16,175 bases of DNA from Caryophanales bacterium (GTDB taxonomy: Bacteria; Bacillota_I; Bacilli_A; RFN20; JAISJY01). The notes below the pieces were generated by a model. That model had not been told where the DNA came from. It worked only from the letters and a program-made list of their open reading frames with translations, and made no database searches. The DNA lies in contig JAISJY010000088.1 in assembly GCA_031261365.1 (NCBI GenBank), positions 1 through 16,175 on the forward strand, given 5' to 3'. Made by a program: the position numbers and the translations under genes. This document shows, in pieces, positions 7,198-15,079 of this stretch; positions within the stretch are counted from its first letter, which is position 1, and each line of letters begins with the position of its first letter.

Positions 7198-7715
7198 TTT
7201 GTTTCAGTTTTGGAAATAACTAGACAATAAGGCTTTTGAGGATTAAGGACAACTTGTAGAATATCACCTGGTTTAAGTGAGGGAGCATTTATTTTTGTTG
7301 CGGTTAAATAAGGTTCTATTTTGCAAAAATCATTATTGTAACCTATTATTTCTTTTCTTTCAACGGCAACAACCATTCTATTAAGTCCCATTAAATGTTT
7401 AACATAAACAGCTTCTATACTTTTTAAGTTATTATATTTTTTAAAACTTTTAACAATTATTTTATCACGGACAGCTAGTCCAACGACAAAAGAGAATAGC
7501 CCTAGTGTTACTAATCCAACTAGAACAAATATTAATATTATAGGTATTGGACTATCGGTGAAATTACTTATTAGCCCTAAAATAAGAATAGTTATAATAA
7601 AAATAATAAGACCAATTAAGATTATTGGGGGCGTGTGTTTTAAGACTTCTTTTGATTCTTCGTCTAGATTAATACCTAATTTAGAGAAATCATTATCAGG
7701 GTTTGGTTTATTCAT
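7194..7715 (-). CDS. Small membrane protein with two helices and a C-terminal soluble domain, function unknown
   Basis: I do not recognise this 173-residue protein with confidence. It has a polar N-terminus (1-29), two hydrophobic helices (about 30-49 and 57-81), and a C-terminal part (95-170) of short strands ending in GDILQVVLNPQKPYCLVI. The late GD...V..NPQ-P pattern recalls the beta-domain of small membrane proteins of the DUF3592 type, but this is only a resemblance. A strong AAAGGAGG ribosome site (complement of 7720-7727) supports the start, and a TATAAT on the same strand (complement of 7732-7737) lies very close to it. The stop codon overlaps the stop of the LtaS-like gene on the other strand within a shared TTAA. 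It lies 44 bases downstream of the ATPase gene on the same strand and may be co-transcribed with it. Confidence 0.7.
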   Translation of the reverse strand: MNKPNPDNDFSKLGINLDEESKEVLKHTPPIILIGLIIFIITILILGLISNFTDSPIPIILIFVLVGLVTLGLFSFVVGLAVRDKIIVKSFKKYNNLKSIEAVYVKHLMGLNRMVVAVERKEIIGYNNDFCKIEPYLTATKINAPSLKPGDILQVVLNPQKPYCLVISKTETN

Positions 7716-7759
7716 TTAACCTCCTTTAGATATTATAAAGTAAATGATATTTTTAATAA

Positions 7760-9148
7760 TTAGAACTTAAATAAATCAGCTAAAGTAATGACCTTATCAA
7801 TAATATGCGAATAACTATTATCTTTTATATTGTTGTTACTTATTAAAACAGAGTGAACAGTTTTTTTAGTTTTAGAATAAGCCTTAAAGGTTTCAATTTT
7901 ATTATTTATATTGTCGTATTCTTCCTTATCAAGAACATAATCTTTATTACAAAACTTAATTTCAATTAAATCAATAATATCATCTTTTCTATCAATTAAT
8001 AAGTCTATTTGAGCTTCATTAACTTTCCAATTAGCATAACAAGAAGAAACGCCTAAAATACCTAATTTGTTTTTAATTTGGTCAAGGTGATTATAACAAA
8101 CTCTTTCAAAAGCATAACCTTTCCAAGTATTATATTTTGGTTTATTTCTAAAATTAGCCCAATAGTTATGGTCGTTTATAATGTTACCTTTGATAATCTT
8201 AATATAGAAATAACAAAAGTTGTCCGTTAATTGAAAAATAACTTTATTCTTTTTAAAAAGAAAGTTAGTGTAGTTTTGAATAAAACCACAAGCTACTAAA
8301 CTACTTAAATATTTACTAATAGCTCCAGAATCGCTTATTTTTAATTTTTTAATTATTTCTTCACGAGTTAAACCAGTGCTATTCTCACCAAGAAGTTCAA
8401 TTATTTGAGTATAGACTTTGCTATTTTTAAATAACGATTTAAAGAGAATATCATATTCATTTTTAAGAGAAGCGTTGGTATCAAAAAACAATAAATCAAT
8501 ATTTTGAGTTATAGATAAACCTCTATCAAATAAGTTTAAATAAAAAGGAATGCCACCAAAAGTCATATAGGCTTCTAACACTTCTTGTTTTTCACATTTA
8601 ATATTATTAGAGATTAATAATTCAGCACATTCTTTTAAGGAAAAAGGATTTAATAAAATACTTCTTGTTTTTCTATTATATAAACTCCCTGTAGCATTGA
8701 TGAACTCGTCAATAATAAAGTTTCCTGCTGAACCAGCCACAATTAGTAAAATATCTTTTCTGCTTGAAGCAAAACGATTCCAAAAGTCATCAAAAAAAGA
8801 AATAAAATATTTGCTCTTTTCACAAAACCAAGGTATCTCATCAATAAAAATAACCTTTTTCTTTTGATTTGGACTATTGATAATTTTTTTCTCTAATAAA
8901 GAAAATCCTTCAACCCAATCTTTAATATTATGTTCAATGTCTAAAGCTCTAGAAAACTTAATATATTGCATTTCGGTTGTATCTGTATCAGCGGTAGTAC
9001 AATAAAAGAAAAAATCATAATTAAAGAACTCTCTAATTAAATGAGTTTTGCCTACTCTTCTTCGCCCGTGAACTATTACAAACTCGGAACGGTTAGATTC
9101 ATAACTAAGTTTTAAAGCATGTTGTTCTTTCTCTCTGCCAATTATCAT
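7760..9148 (-). CDS. AAA/STAND-like ATPase with winged helix and PD-(D/E)XK-like C-terminus (DUF234 type)
   Basis: Belongs to the 'archaeal ATPase' group that also occurs in many bacteria; the cellular role of the group is not established. It opens with IGREKEQ (3-9) and a Walker A GRRRVGKTH (28-36); Walker B is VIFIDEIPW (99-107), followed by VAGSAGNFI (137-145), a sensor-like segment. A winged-helix region spans about 240-290 (TREEIIKKLKISDSGAISKY). The C-terminal part carries GYAFERV (344-350), AQIDLLID (379-386) and IDLIEIKFCN (392-401); Asp382, Glu396 and Lys398 form the D-x13-ExK pattern of restriction-endonuclease folds. Length 462 is normal. AGGAGG (complement of 9153-9158) precedes the ATG. 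It is oriented against the surrounding housekeeping genes and sits beside a repeat array at its own promoter, both signs of an accessory, possibly transferred gene. Confidence 0.88.
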   Translation of the reverse strand: MIIGREKEQHALKLSYESNRSEFVIVHGRRRVGKTHLIREFFNYDFFFYCTTADTDTTEMQYIKFSRALDIEHNIKDWVEGFSLLEKKIINSPNQKKKVIFIDEIPWFCEKSKYFISFFDDFWNRFASSRKDILLIVAGSAGNFIIDEFINATGSLYNRKTRSILLNPFSLKECAELLISNNIKCEKQEVLEAYMTFGGIPFYLNLFDRGLSITQNIDLLFFDTNASLKNEYDILFKSLFKNSKVYTQIIELLGENSTGLTREEIIKKLKISDSGAISKYLSSLVACGFIQNYTNFLFKKNKVIFQLTDNFCYFYIKIIKGNIINDHNYWANFRNKPKYNTWKGYAFERVCYNHLDQIKNKLGILGVSSCYANWKVNEAQIDLLIDRKDDIIDLIEIKFCNKDYVLDKEEYDNINNKIETFKAYSKTKKTVHSVLISNNNIKDNSYSHIIDKVITLADLFKF

Positions 9149-9171
9149 AATGCCTCCTATTCTCCAATAAA

Positions 9172-9180
9172 ATTATACCA
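9172..9180 (-). promoter_or_regulatory. Extended -10 promoter of the ATPase gene
   Basis: On the - strand the bases read TGGTATAAT, a perfect TGnTATAAT extended -10. Transcription would start near 9165, some 17 bases before the ATG, leaving a short leader with the AGGAGG site. No clear -35 exists at the expected distance, which an extended -10 can tolerate. The first box of the repeat array begins at 9180, touching the TG element, so a protein bound there would cover the promoter. Confidence 0.65.
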
Positions 9181-9275
9181 TACTTTCGGAAACATTGTTT
9201 TTTTAACATTTTCCGACACTTTATTTTGTTTTATACTTTCGGAAACTATCTAAAAATAACACTTTCCGACACTAT
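9180..9275. repeat. Four phased TTTCSGAMA boxes forming a 53-base tandem repeat
   Basis: Four 17-base boxes share the consensus AYAYTTTCSGAMACWWT: 9180-9196, 9206-9222, 9233-9249 and 9259-9275. Boxes 1 and 3 contain TTTCGGAAA, a perfect 9-base dyad around a central G; boxes 2 and 4 contain TTTCCGACA. Core centres lie at 9188, 9214, 9241 and 9267, that is 26, 27 and 26 bases apart, so alternate boxes are exactly 53 bases apart. Sequence between boxes is not conserved except for AAC before boxes 2 and 4, and no fifth box is present on either side. The array abuts the -10 of the ATPase gene, as an operator would. Confidence 0.85.
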
Positions 9276-9479
9276 ACAACTTTATTTAGTTAAATATTAG
9301 GACAAGTAAAAGTAGATTTATCAATAATAATCGTGAAAGTTTGGTTTTGGTTAATCATAAAGATTAGTATTTAATAAGAACAACCTTTTCTTTAAGATTT
9401 TCCTTTTTTCTTTCCAAATAACTATTACATTATTTTATTTTCTAGTTGTATTTACTTTTTCATTTACATACAATTGTTT
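9276..9479. other. AT-rich intergenic stretch with no recognisable feature
   Basis: This stretch between the repeat array and the rseP promoter holds no reading frame with a ribosome site, no tRNA-like or rRNA-like structure, and no strong hairpin with a T tract. Only a weak 5-bp inverted repeat (TAATC 9352-9356 with GATTA 9362-9366) and T-rich runs are seen. It may be a decayed remnant of whatever brought in the ATPase gene, but nothing in it proves that. Confidence 0.5.
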
Positions 9480-9496
9480 TATCTTTGTAAAAGATA
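9480..9496. promoter_or_regulatory. Inverted repeat over the -35 region of rseP, possible operator
   Basis: TATCTTT (9480-9486) and AAAGATA (9490-9496) form a perfect 7-bp inverted repeat around GTA. It overlaps the proposed -35 hexamer at 9485-9490. The position suits a repressor or activator site for the rseP-polC transcript, though AT-rich DNA yields such dyads by chance. Confidence 0.4.
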
Positions 9497-9512
9497 CATT
9501 ATTTGGTATAAT
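9485..9512 (+). promoter_or_regulatory. Promoter of the rseP-polC operon
   Basis: TATAAT at 9507-9512 is preceded by TGG (9504-9506), a perfect extended -10. TTGTAA at 9485-9490 is a four-of-six -35 match with a 16-base spacer. The predicted start near 9519 leaves about 30 bases of leader with an AAGAGG ribosome site (9537-9542) six bases before the ATG. An own promoter is needed here because rseP is cut off from the dxr cluster by genes on the other strand. Confidence 0.7.
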
Positions 9513-9548
9513 TTATTAGCAAAGTAAAAAAACAGAAAGAGGTTAAAA

Positions 9549-10808
9549 ATGGATATTGTCTTAAATATATTGTTGTTCTTGGTTGCTCTATCATTTCTAG
9601 TTATGGTTCATGAGTTTGGTCATTTTATATTTGCCAAAATATTTGGAGTATATGTTTTTGACTTTTCTATTGGTATGGGACCTGCTATTTTCTCTAAAAA
9701 GGGTAAAGAAACCTCTTTTCATTTAAGAATATTACCTATTGGTGGTTTTTGTTTAATGGCAGGAGAAGAATATTCAGCTGAAAAAGAGAAACAAAAAGAA
9801 CCTCTCGAAGAAATAAATAGTGAATTAGAAACAAATAATGAAGTAATAGAACCAGAAAAAACTGTTATTATTGATAATAATCCTTTACCAGATGTTCCTT
9901 ATTCCCGAACAATAAATGGTATTAAAGCTTGGAAAAAAGCCTTAGTTTTATTTGGAGGAGTTCTCTTTAATTTCATTTTGGCATTTATTTTATTTATTCC
10001 TGTCTTTGCTATTAATGGAGTTGTTGAAACAGAACCTAGAATTAATGTAGTTGAAAATAGTTTATTTGCTCAAAATGGTATTAGTAAAAATGATTATTTT
10101 AAAGAAGTAGTTAATAGTTTTTATGCTGATAATGAAATGAATGATTTAATAATTACCAAAACTACTGCTACTTCAAATCAAGAAGAAGTGTTTAATGGTT
10201 TTTCCTTTACTGTTGAGATAATGAACGCTTTATATGAATATGAAAATCTTCCTACAGATATTTATCAAACTTTAAAGATAACACTTGAAGATAGAGTGAT
10301 TAACTTACAAAGAACAGTTTTTGATTTTGTTTTAAGTAAAGAAGGTACTACTTTTTCTTTGAAATATGATCGAACTAAAAGTGGTGAATGGGGAGCAGAA
10401 CAATTAAATAGAAAACTTAATTTCTTTCAGTCCATTGGCACCGCTGGTAAAACAACTTGGGAAAGTGCAGGTTTGATTTTTACTTCATTAGCTGATTTAT
10501 TTAGAGGAAAAGGTTTAGAAAATGTTGGTGGGGTCGTGGCAATTTATCAAGTTAGCAGTCAATTCAGTCAGTTAGGTGTTTTACCTTATATCTTATTTTT
10601 AGCTATGATTTCAGTTAATTTAGGAGTGGTTAATTTGTTGCCTATTCCTGGTTTAGATGGTTCTCAATTGCTAATATTATTAATAGAAAGTGTCAGCCGA
10701 AAGAAGATAAAAGATAATGTCAAAGCCATCATTAATTTAGTTGGATTTATCTTTTTAATGGGGTTAATGGTCTTGTTATTATTAAAAGACTTGAAGGTGT
10801 TTGGATGA
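9549..10808 (+). CDS. rseP: RIP zinc metalloprotease (site-2 protease family)
   Basis: Intramembrane metalloprotease that cuts transmembrane segments of anti-sigma factors, signal peptides or other single-pass proteins. The zinc motif HEFGH (21-25) lies in the first helix; the third ligand motif NLLPIPGLDG (362-371, Asp370) lies in a late helix, followed by a last helix (about 394-412). FGGVLFNFILAF (135-146) marks the second conserved membrane segment. Between GGFCLMAGEE (65-74) and that segment is an acidic, low-complexity insert (about 74-118). The PDZ region is weak: VVENSLFAQNGISKNDYFKEV (167-187) only loosely follows the family pattern, and about 150 further residues precede the helix block. 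The 419-residue length is usual. It overlaps polC by ATGA, with proS absent. Confidence 0.95.
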   Translation: MDIVLNILLFLVALSFLVMVHEFGHFIFAKIFGVYVFDFSIGMGPAIFSKKGKETSFHLRILPIGGFCLMAGEEYSAEKEKQKEPLEEINSELETNNEVIEPEKTVIIDNNPLPDVPYSRTINGIKAWKKALVLFGGVLFNFILAFILFIPVFAINGVVETEPRINVVENSLFAQNGISKNDYFKEVVNSFYADNEMNDLIITKTTATSNQEEVFNGFSFTVEIMNALYEYENLPTDIYQTLKITLEDRVINLQRTVFDFVLSKEGTTFSLKYDRTKSGEWGAEQLNRKLNFFQSIGTAGKTTWESAGLIFTSLADLFRGKGLENVGGVVAIYQVSSQFSQLGVLPYILFLAMISVNLGVVNLLPIPGLDGSQLLILLIESVSRKKIKDNVKAIINLVGFIFLMGLMVLLLLKDLKVFG

Positions 10809-13800
10809 ACGAGCCTTTAAAAAACATTTTAATAAGTTTAAATATTGATACTGCTAGTTTTCAAGACTGCTGGATTAGTAATTCTACTTATAATGAGGTA
10901 AGTGAAAGAGCCATAATTGAGATATCAGCGAATGAATTGTTTGAACCATTAAAAGCTTTTACACTTATTCAATTACTTGAACAACAAAATATTGAGGTTG
11001 TTTTTAAAGTAGAAAATAATGCTTTAAATAATTTTAATAAGTTTTTTGCTTTATATGTTAATAAATATTCTCCAACTAGTTATGAGTATCGGGCTTTAAA
11101 AGGTTTAACGGTTACTTATTTAACAGAAAAAGATACTTTAGTTTTTGTGGGTACAGCAGAGAGAATTAAATTATTAGAAAGACATGAGTCTATATTTATA
11201 GATTTAAAAAGACTTGGTATTGATAAAACTATAGAATGTCATTTTGAAGAAGACAAAGAAAAACTTCAAGAGGCTATTAAAGAAGAAGCAATTAAGAATT
11301 TTAAAGAAAATGAAAAAGCTTTAATAGAGGAAAGACGCTTAGCTTCTCAATTACCCTATAAAAAAGTTAATCTTCTTAAATTAGTAGGCAAACCTGTTTA
11401 TTTACCCGGGGAGTCTCGAGCTAATATTAGCTTAGAAAGTTTTATTTTACATGATAAAAGTGGAAATGTTTTCATGAAGATTTTTAATAAAAACGAGACT
11501 AAAAAAGACTTAGTTGATGCTTTAAAAAACAATAAATTAGTTGAAGTTACAGGGAGATGGGAATATGACAAATATCAAAATGATTATGTTTTATTTCCGA
11601 GTAGAGTAACCCCTTTAAAAGCTGAGGAAATTAAAGATGAAGAAGAAGTAAAAAGAGTTGAATTACATTTACATACTAATATGTCAACTAAAGATGGTTT
11701 AGGTGATATTAAAGAATATATAGATAAAGCTATAAGTTTAAATCATCCCGCTTTGGCAATTACGGACCATGTGGCTGTCCATGCTTTGCCTGATGCTTTT
11801 TCTTATATTCAAGATTTAAAAAACCAAGGGAAACCTATTTTAAAAATACTTAATGGAGCTGAATTACATATTTTTGATGATGAAGTAGATATTGTTTTTA
11901 ATCAAAAAGATTTACCATTAGATAGTTCAACTTATGTTATTTATGATTTAGAAACTACAGGTTTAAATATTAAATATGACCAAATAGTAGAGTTTGGGGC
12001 AATTAAAATACAAAATGGACAAATAATAGATAGATTAGAAACCTTATTTAACCCTCAAATGAAAATATCAAAATCTAGTATGGAGGTTAATCATATTAAA
12101 GATTCTGATGTTATCCATGCCCCTCTTTTAAAAAATGTCATAGATAGAATAATTAACTTTTTTGGGGATGCTGTTTTAGTAGCTCATAATACTAATTTTG
12201 ATTTTGATTTCCTTAATCAAAAATTAAAAGAATTAGATAGACCTATTTTAACAAATACTGTTGTTGATACTTTGGGTTTAGCTAGAGTTTTATTAGGAGA
12301 AAAGAGAGCTCATAGTTTAAAAGCAACTGCTAAACAATTAAATATTGAGTATGACACAGAATCTGCCCATAGGTCAATGTATGATGTTGAGGTTACTAAA
12401 GATGTTTTTGTTTCTTTTGTTGATATTTTAATTCATGAAAAAAAGATAAGTTTATGGTCTGAAATTAATTCTTATTTTAAAGATTTAGCAAGTAGTATTA
12501 ATAGACCTTATCATGTAACTGTTTTAGTTAGAAATCAAAAAGCTTTAAAGAACTTATATGAATTAATATCTCAATCTTTATTAACAGGTAATACTAGTTA
12601 TGCTATACCAAAAAGTTTATTACAAAAAAATAGAGAAGGTTTATTATTAGGAAGTGCTTGTTCTTTTGGTAAAATCTATGATTTAGTTTTCTCTGGAAAG
12701 ATCGAAAAAGCTATTATTGAAGCAGAATTTTATGATTATATTGAAGTTCAACCTTTAGAGAATAACTCTTTTAAGTTTGATGAAGGTTATTTATTCCAAG
12801 AAGAAAACATCACTAGAGATTTATTATTTGTAGCGAATAAAGCTAATAAGATAGCAGTGGCAACAGGTGATGTTCATTATTTGGGAGAAGATGATAAAGA
12901 GGCTAGAGAAGCTTTAATATTTGCTAAACCTGCTAAAGGACAATCAATGCACCCTTTATATAGTCAAACGAAGAATAGAAATCTAACTCCTGTTCAACAT
13001 TATCGGACAACAAAAGAAATGTTAGATTGTTTTGATTTTTTAGGAGCTGAAGTAGCCTATTCAATAGTAGTTACAAATACGAATATTATAAGTGAATTAA
13101 TTGATAATAATATTAGACCTATTATAGACCATTTACATACTCCTCAAATGGATAATGCTGAAAGAGAGTTAAATGATTTAATTGTCAGTAATTTACATAA
13201 AATGTTTGGACCTAATCCGCCTAAATCAGTTCAAGATAGATTTGATGTGGAATGGAATGGTATTAAAGCTGGTGGTTATTCTGTTGTTTATTCTTTGGCT
13301 AGTAAAATTATTCGGAAATGTTTAGGAGAAAAACATATGTTTGGAAGTCGGGGTTCAGTTGGTTCTTCTTTTGTCGCGACCTTAGCCGATATTACTGAAG
13401 TTAATCCTTTACCTCCTTATTATATTTGCCCTAAATGTTATCATTTTGAATTAATAGATAACTGCGAAAGTGGTTATGATGTCGGGGATAAATTCTGTCC
13501 AAATTGTCAAACAATAATGCATGGAGAAGGACAAAATATACCTTTTGAAACATTTTTAGGAGTTAATGGTAAGAAAGTACCTGATATTGATTTAAACTTT
13601 GCTAATGATATTCAAGCTCTTGTTCATAAATATATTAGAGAAATGATGGGAGATATGAATGCTTTTAGAGCAGGGACTATTTCAACAATTAAAAGTAAAA
13701 CAGCTTATGGTTATACTAAAGGTTATTATGAAGAATTAGCAAGAAGACAACCTGTAGATAAGAAAGAAAGTGAAGCTGATATTAGATATTTAAGTAGTAA

Positions 13801-15079
13801 ATTAATCGGAGTAAAAACAACAACAGGACAACATCCAGGGGGTATTGTTATTATTCCAAAAAATATTGAAGTATATGATGTAACTCCTTTACAATATCCA
13901 GGCACAGGTGAGAACACGGAGTGGAAGACTACCCATTATCATTTCCATCAATATCAAGATACTGTTTTGAAGTTAGATATCTTAGGGCATGTTGACCCTT
14001 TAATGTTGGAATATTTGTTTCATTCAACAGGGGAAGACCCAACAAAATTACCTTTAAATGACCCTGAAGTAATTCAATTATTTTTAGGAACAGAAGTTTT
14101 AGGAATTAAAGCGGAAGATATTGATAGTCAAGTAGCTTTAGCAGGTATGCCAGAGTTTGGGACTAAGCTAGGTAAAGGTTTAGTAATGCAAATTAGACCA
14201 CAAAACTATTCTCAATTAGTTAAAATTAGTGGTATCAGTCATGGTAAAAACATTTGGAAAGGTTATCAAGATAATTTATATTTAAGCAATAAGGTTGTTA
14301 TGAATGATATTATTGGTTGTCGAGATGATATTTTAGTTCAATTAATGAAATATGGTTTAACTTTAAATGAAGCTTTTCCGATTATGGAATTAGTTAGAAA
14401 AGGTAAAGGAAAGAACCTAAGTCCCCAACAATTACAGTTAATGCGAGATAATAGTGTCCCAGAATGGTATATAGATACTTGTTTGAATATTTCATATATG
14501 TTTCCTAAAGCTCATGCAGCCGCCTATACTATTAGTGCTTTAAGAGTTGGTTGGTATAAAGTTCATAAACCACTATATTATTACCAAGCTTTTTTAACTA
14601 ATAGATGTTATAAGTTTGAAATAGATATTTTATTAAAAGGACATAGGGCAGTTTTAAATAGATTAAAAGAGTTAAGGAATACGAATGATTTTGATGATGA
14701 TGAGGAAAATGAAGATGAAGAAGGTGCTACTAAAAGTACCCTTCCAAATCTAATGAAAATGTATGATGTGGTAGTAGAAATGTTTGCTCGAGGTTTTCGT
14801 TTATTTAATATTGATTTAATGAAGTCGGATGCTAAGGAGTTTGTTATTGATGAAAAAAGAAATGGTTTAATTATTCCTTTTTCAGCTTTAGATTCTTTTG
14901 GTGAAGCTAAGGCAAGTGTTTTAGTAGAACAAAGAAATATTCAACCTTTTAAAAGTAAAGCTGATTTAAGGAAGAGGGGGAAAGTGGGGCAGACCGTTAT
15001 TGAAATGATGGAAGCCTTAGGTATTTTAGATGGTTTAGAGGATGAAGATTTTGAAGGAAATATTTTTGATTTATTATGA
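10805..15079 (+). CDS. polC: DNA polymerase III PolC-type alpha subunit with proofreading exonuclease
   Basis: Replicative DNA polymerase of low-GC Gram-positives. Domains in order: N-terminal domain (1 to about 180), OB fold (about 188-270), PHP domain starting at VELHLHTNMS (285-294) with DH at 321-322, and an inserted DEDDh exonuclease. In the exonuclease YDLETTG (380-386) carries Asp381 and Glu383, VAHNTNFD carries Asp466, and AHRSMYD carries His522 and Asp527. The PHP resumes with GDVHYL (688-693). The polymerase core has GSRGSVGSSFVATL (847-860), a four-cysteine zinc site (Cys875, 878, 898, 901), PDIDLNF (926-932) with Asp927 and Asp929, and KLDILGH (1056-1062) with Asp1058. All catalytic residues are present. 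The 1424-residue length is normal. An acidic run (about 1295-1307) interrupts the C-terminal part. It overlaps rseP and the next gene by ATGA. Confidence 0.98.
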   Translation: MNEPLKNILISLNIDTASFQDCWISNSTYNEVSERAIIEISANELFEPLKAFTLIQLLEQQNIEVVFKVENNALNNFNKFFALYVNKYSPTSYEYRALKGLTVTYLTEKDTLVFVGTAERIKLLERHESIFIDLKRLGIDKTIECHFEEDKEKLQEAIKEEAIKNFKENEKALIEERRLASQLPYKKVNLLKLVGKPVYLPGESRANISLESFILHDKSGNVFMKIFNKNETKKDLVDALKNNKLVEVTGRWEYDKYQNDYVLFPSRVTPLKAEEIKDEEEVKRVELHLHTNMSTKDGLGDIKEYIDKAISLNHPALAITDHVAVHALPDAFSYIQDLKNQGKPILKILNGAELHIFDDEVDIVFNQKDLPLDSSTYVIYDLETTGLNIKYDQIVEFGAIKIQNGQIIDRLETLFNPQMKISKSSMEVNHIKDSDVIHAPLLKNVIDRIINFFGDAVLVAHNTNFDFDFLNQKLKELDRPILTNTVVDTLGLARVLLGEKRAHSLKATAKQLNIEYDTESAHRSMYDVEVTKDVFVSFVDILIHEKKISLWSEINSYFKDLASSINRPYHVTVLVRNQKALKNLYELISQSLLTGNTSYAIPKSLLQKNREGLLLGSACSFGKIYDLVFSGKIEKAIIEAEFYDYIEVQPLENNSFKFDEGYLFQEENITRDLLFVANKANKIAVATGDVHYLGEDDKEAREALIFAKPAKGQSMHPLYSQTKNRNLTPVQHYRTTKEMLDCFDFLGAEVAYSIVVTNTNIISELIDNNIRPIIDHLHTPQMDNAERELNDLIVSNLHKMFGPNPPKSVQDRFDVEWNGIKAGGYSVVYSLASKIIRKCLGEKHMFGSRGSVGSSFVATLADITEVNPLPPYYICPKCYHFELIDNCESGYDVGDKFCPNCQTIMHGEGQNIPFETFLGVNGKKVPDIDLNFANDIQALVHKYIREMMGDMNAFRAGTISTIKSKTAYGYTKGYYEELARRQPVDKKESEADIRYLSSKLIGVKTTTGQHPGGIVIIPKNIEVYDVTPLQYPGTGENTEWKTTHYHFHQYQDTVLKLDILGHVDPLMLEYLFHSTGEDPTKLPLNDPEVIQLFLGTEVLGIKAEDIDSQVALAGMPEFGTKLGKGLVMQIRPQNYSQLVKISGISHGKNIWKGYQDNLYLSNKVVMNDIIGCRDDILVQLMKYGLTLNEAFPIMELVRKGKGKNLSPQQLQLMRDNSVPEWYIDTCLNISYMFPKAHAAAYTISALRVGWYKVHKPLYYYQAFLTNRCYKFEIDILLKGHRAVLNRLKELRNTNDFDDDEENEDEEGATKSTLPNLMKMYDVVVEMFARGFRLFNIDLMKSDAKEFVIDEKRNGLIIPFSALDSFGEAKASVLVEQRNIQPFKSKADLRKRGKVGQTVIEMMEALGILDGLEDEDFEGNIFDLL

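Noticed and set aside
9180..9275. CRISPR-like array
   Set aside because: Box cores are only about 9 to 17 bases, intervals are 26-27 bases and only four boxes exist; no cas gene is in the window.
4128..9548. Transposon or integrated phage
   Set aside because: No transposase, integrase, terminal inverted repeats, target duplication or tRNA attachment site was seen. The block is described only as a break in synteny.
9276..9548. tRNA, small RNA or riboswitch in the long intergenic region
   Set aside because: No cloverleaf, conserved riboswitch core or terminator-backed hairpin could be found by eye.
13726..13917. 63-codon reverse-strand frame in polC
   Set aside because: It is antisense to the conserved polymerase core and lacks a ribosome site.
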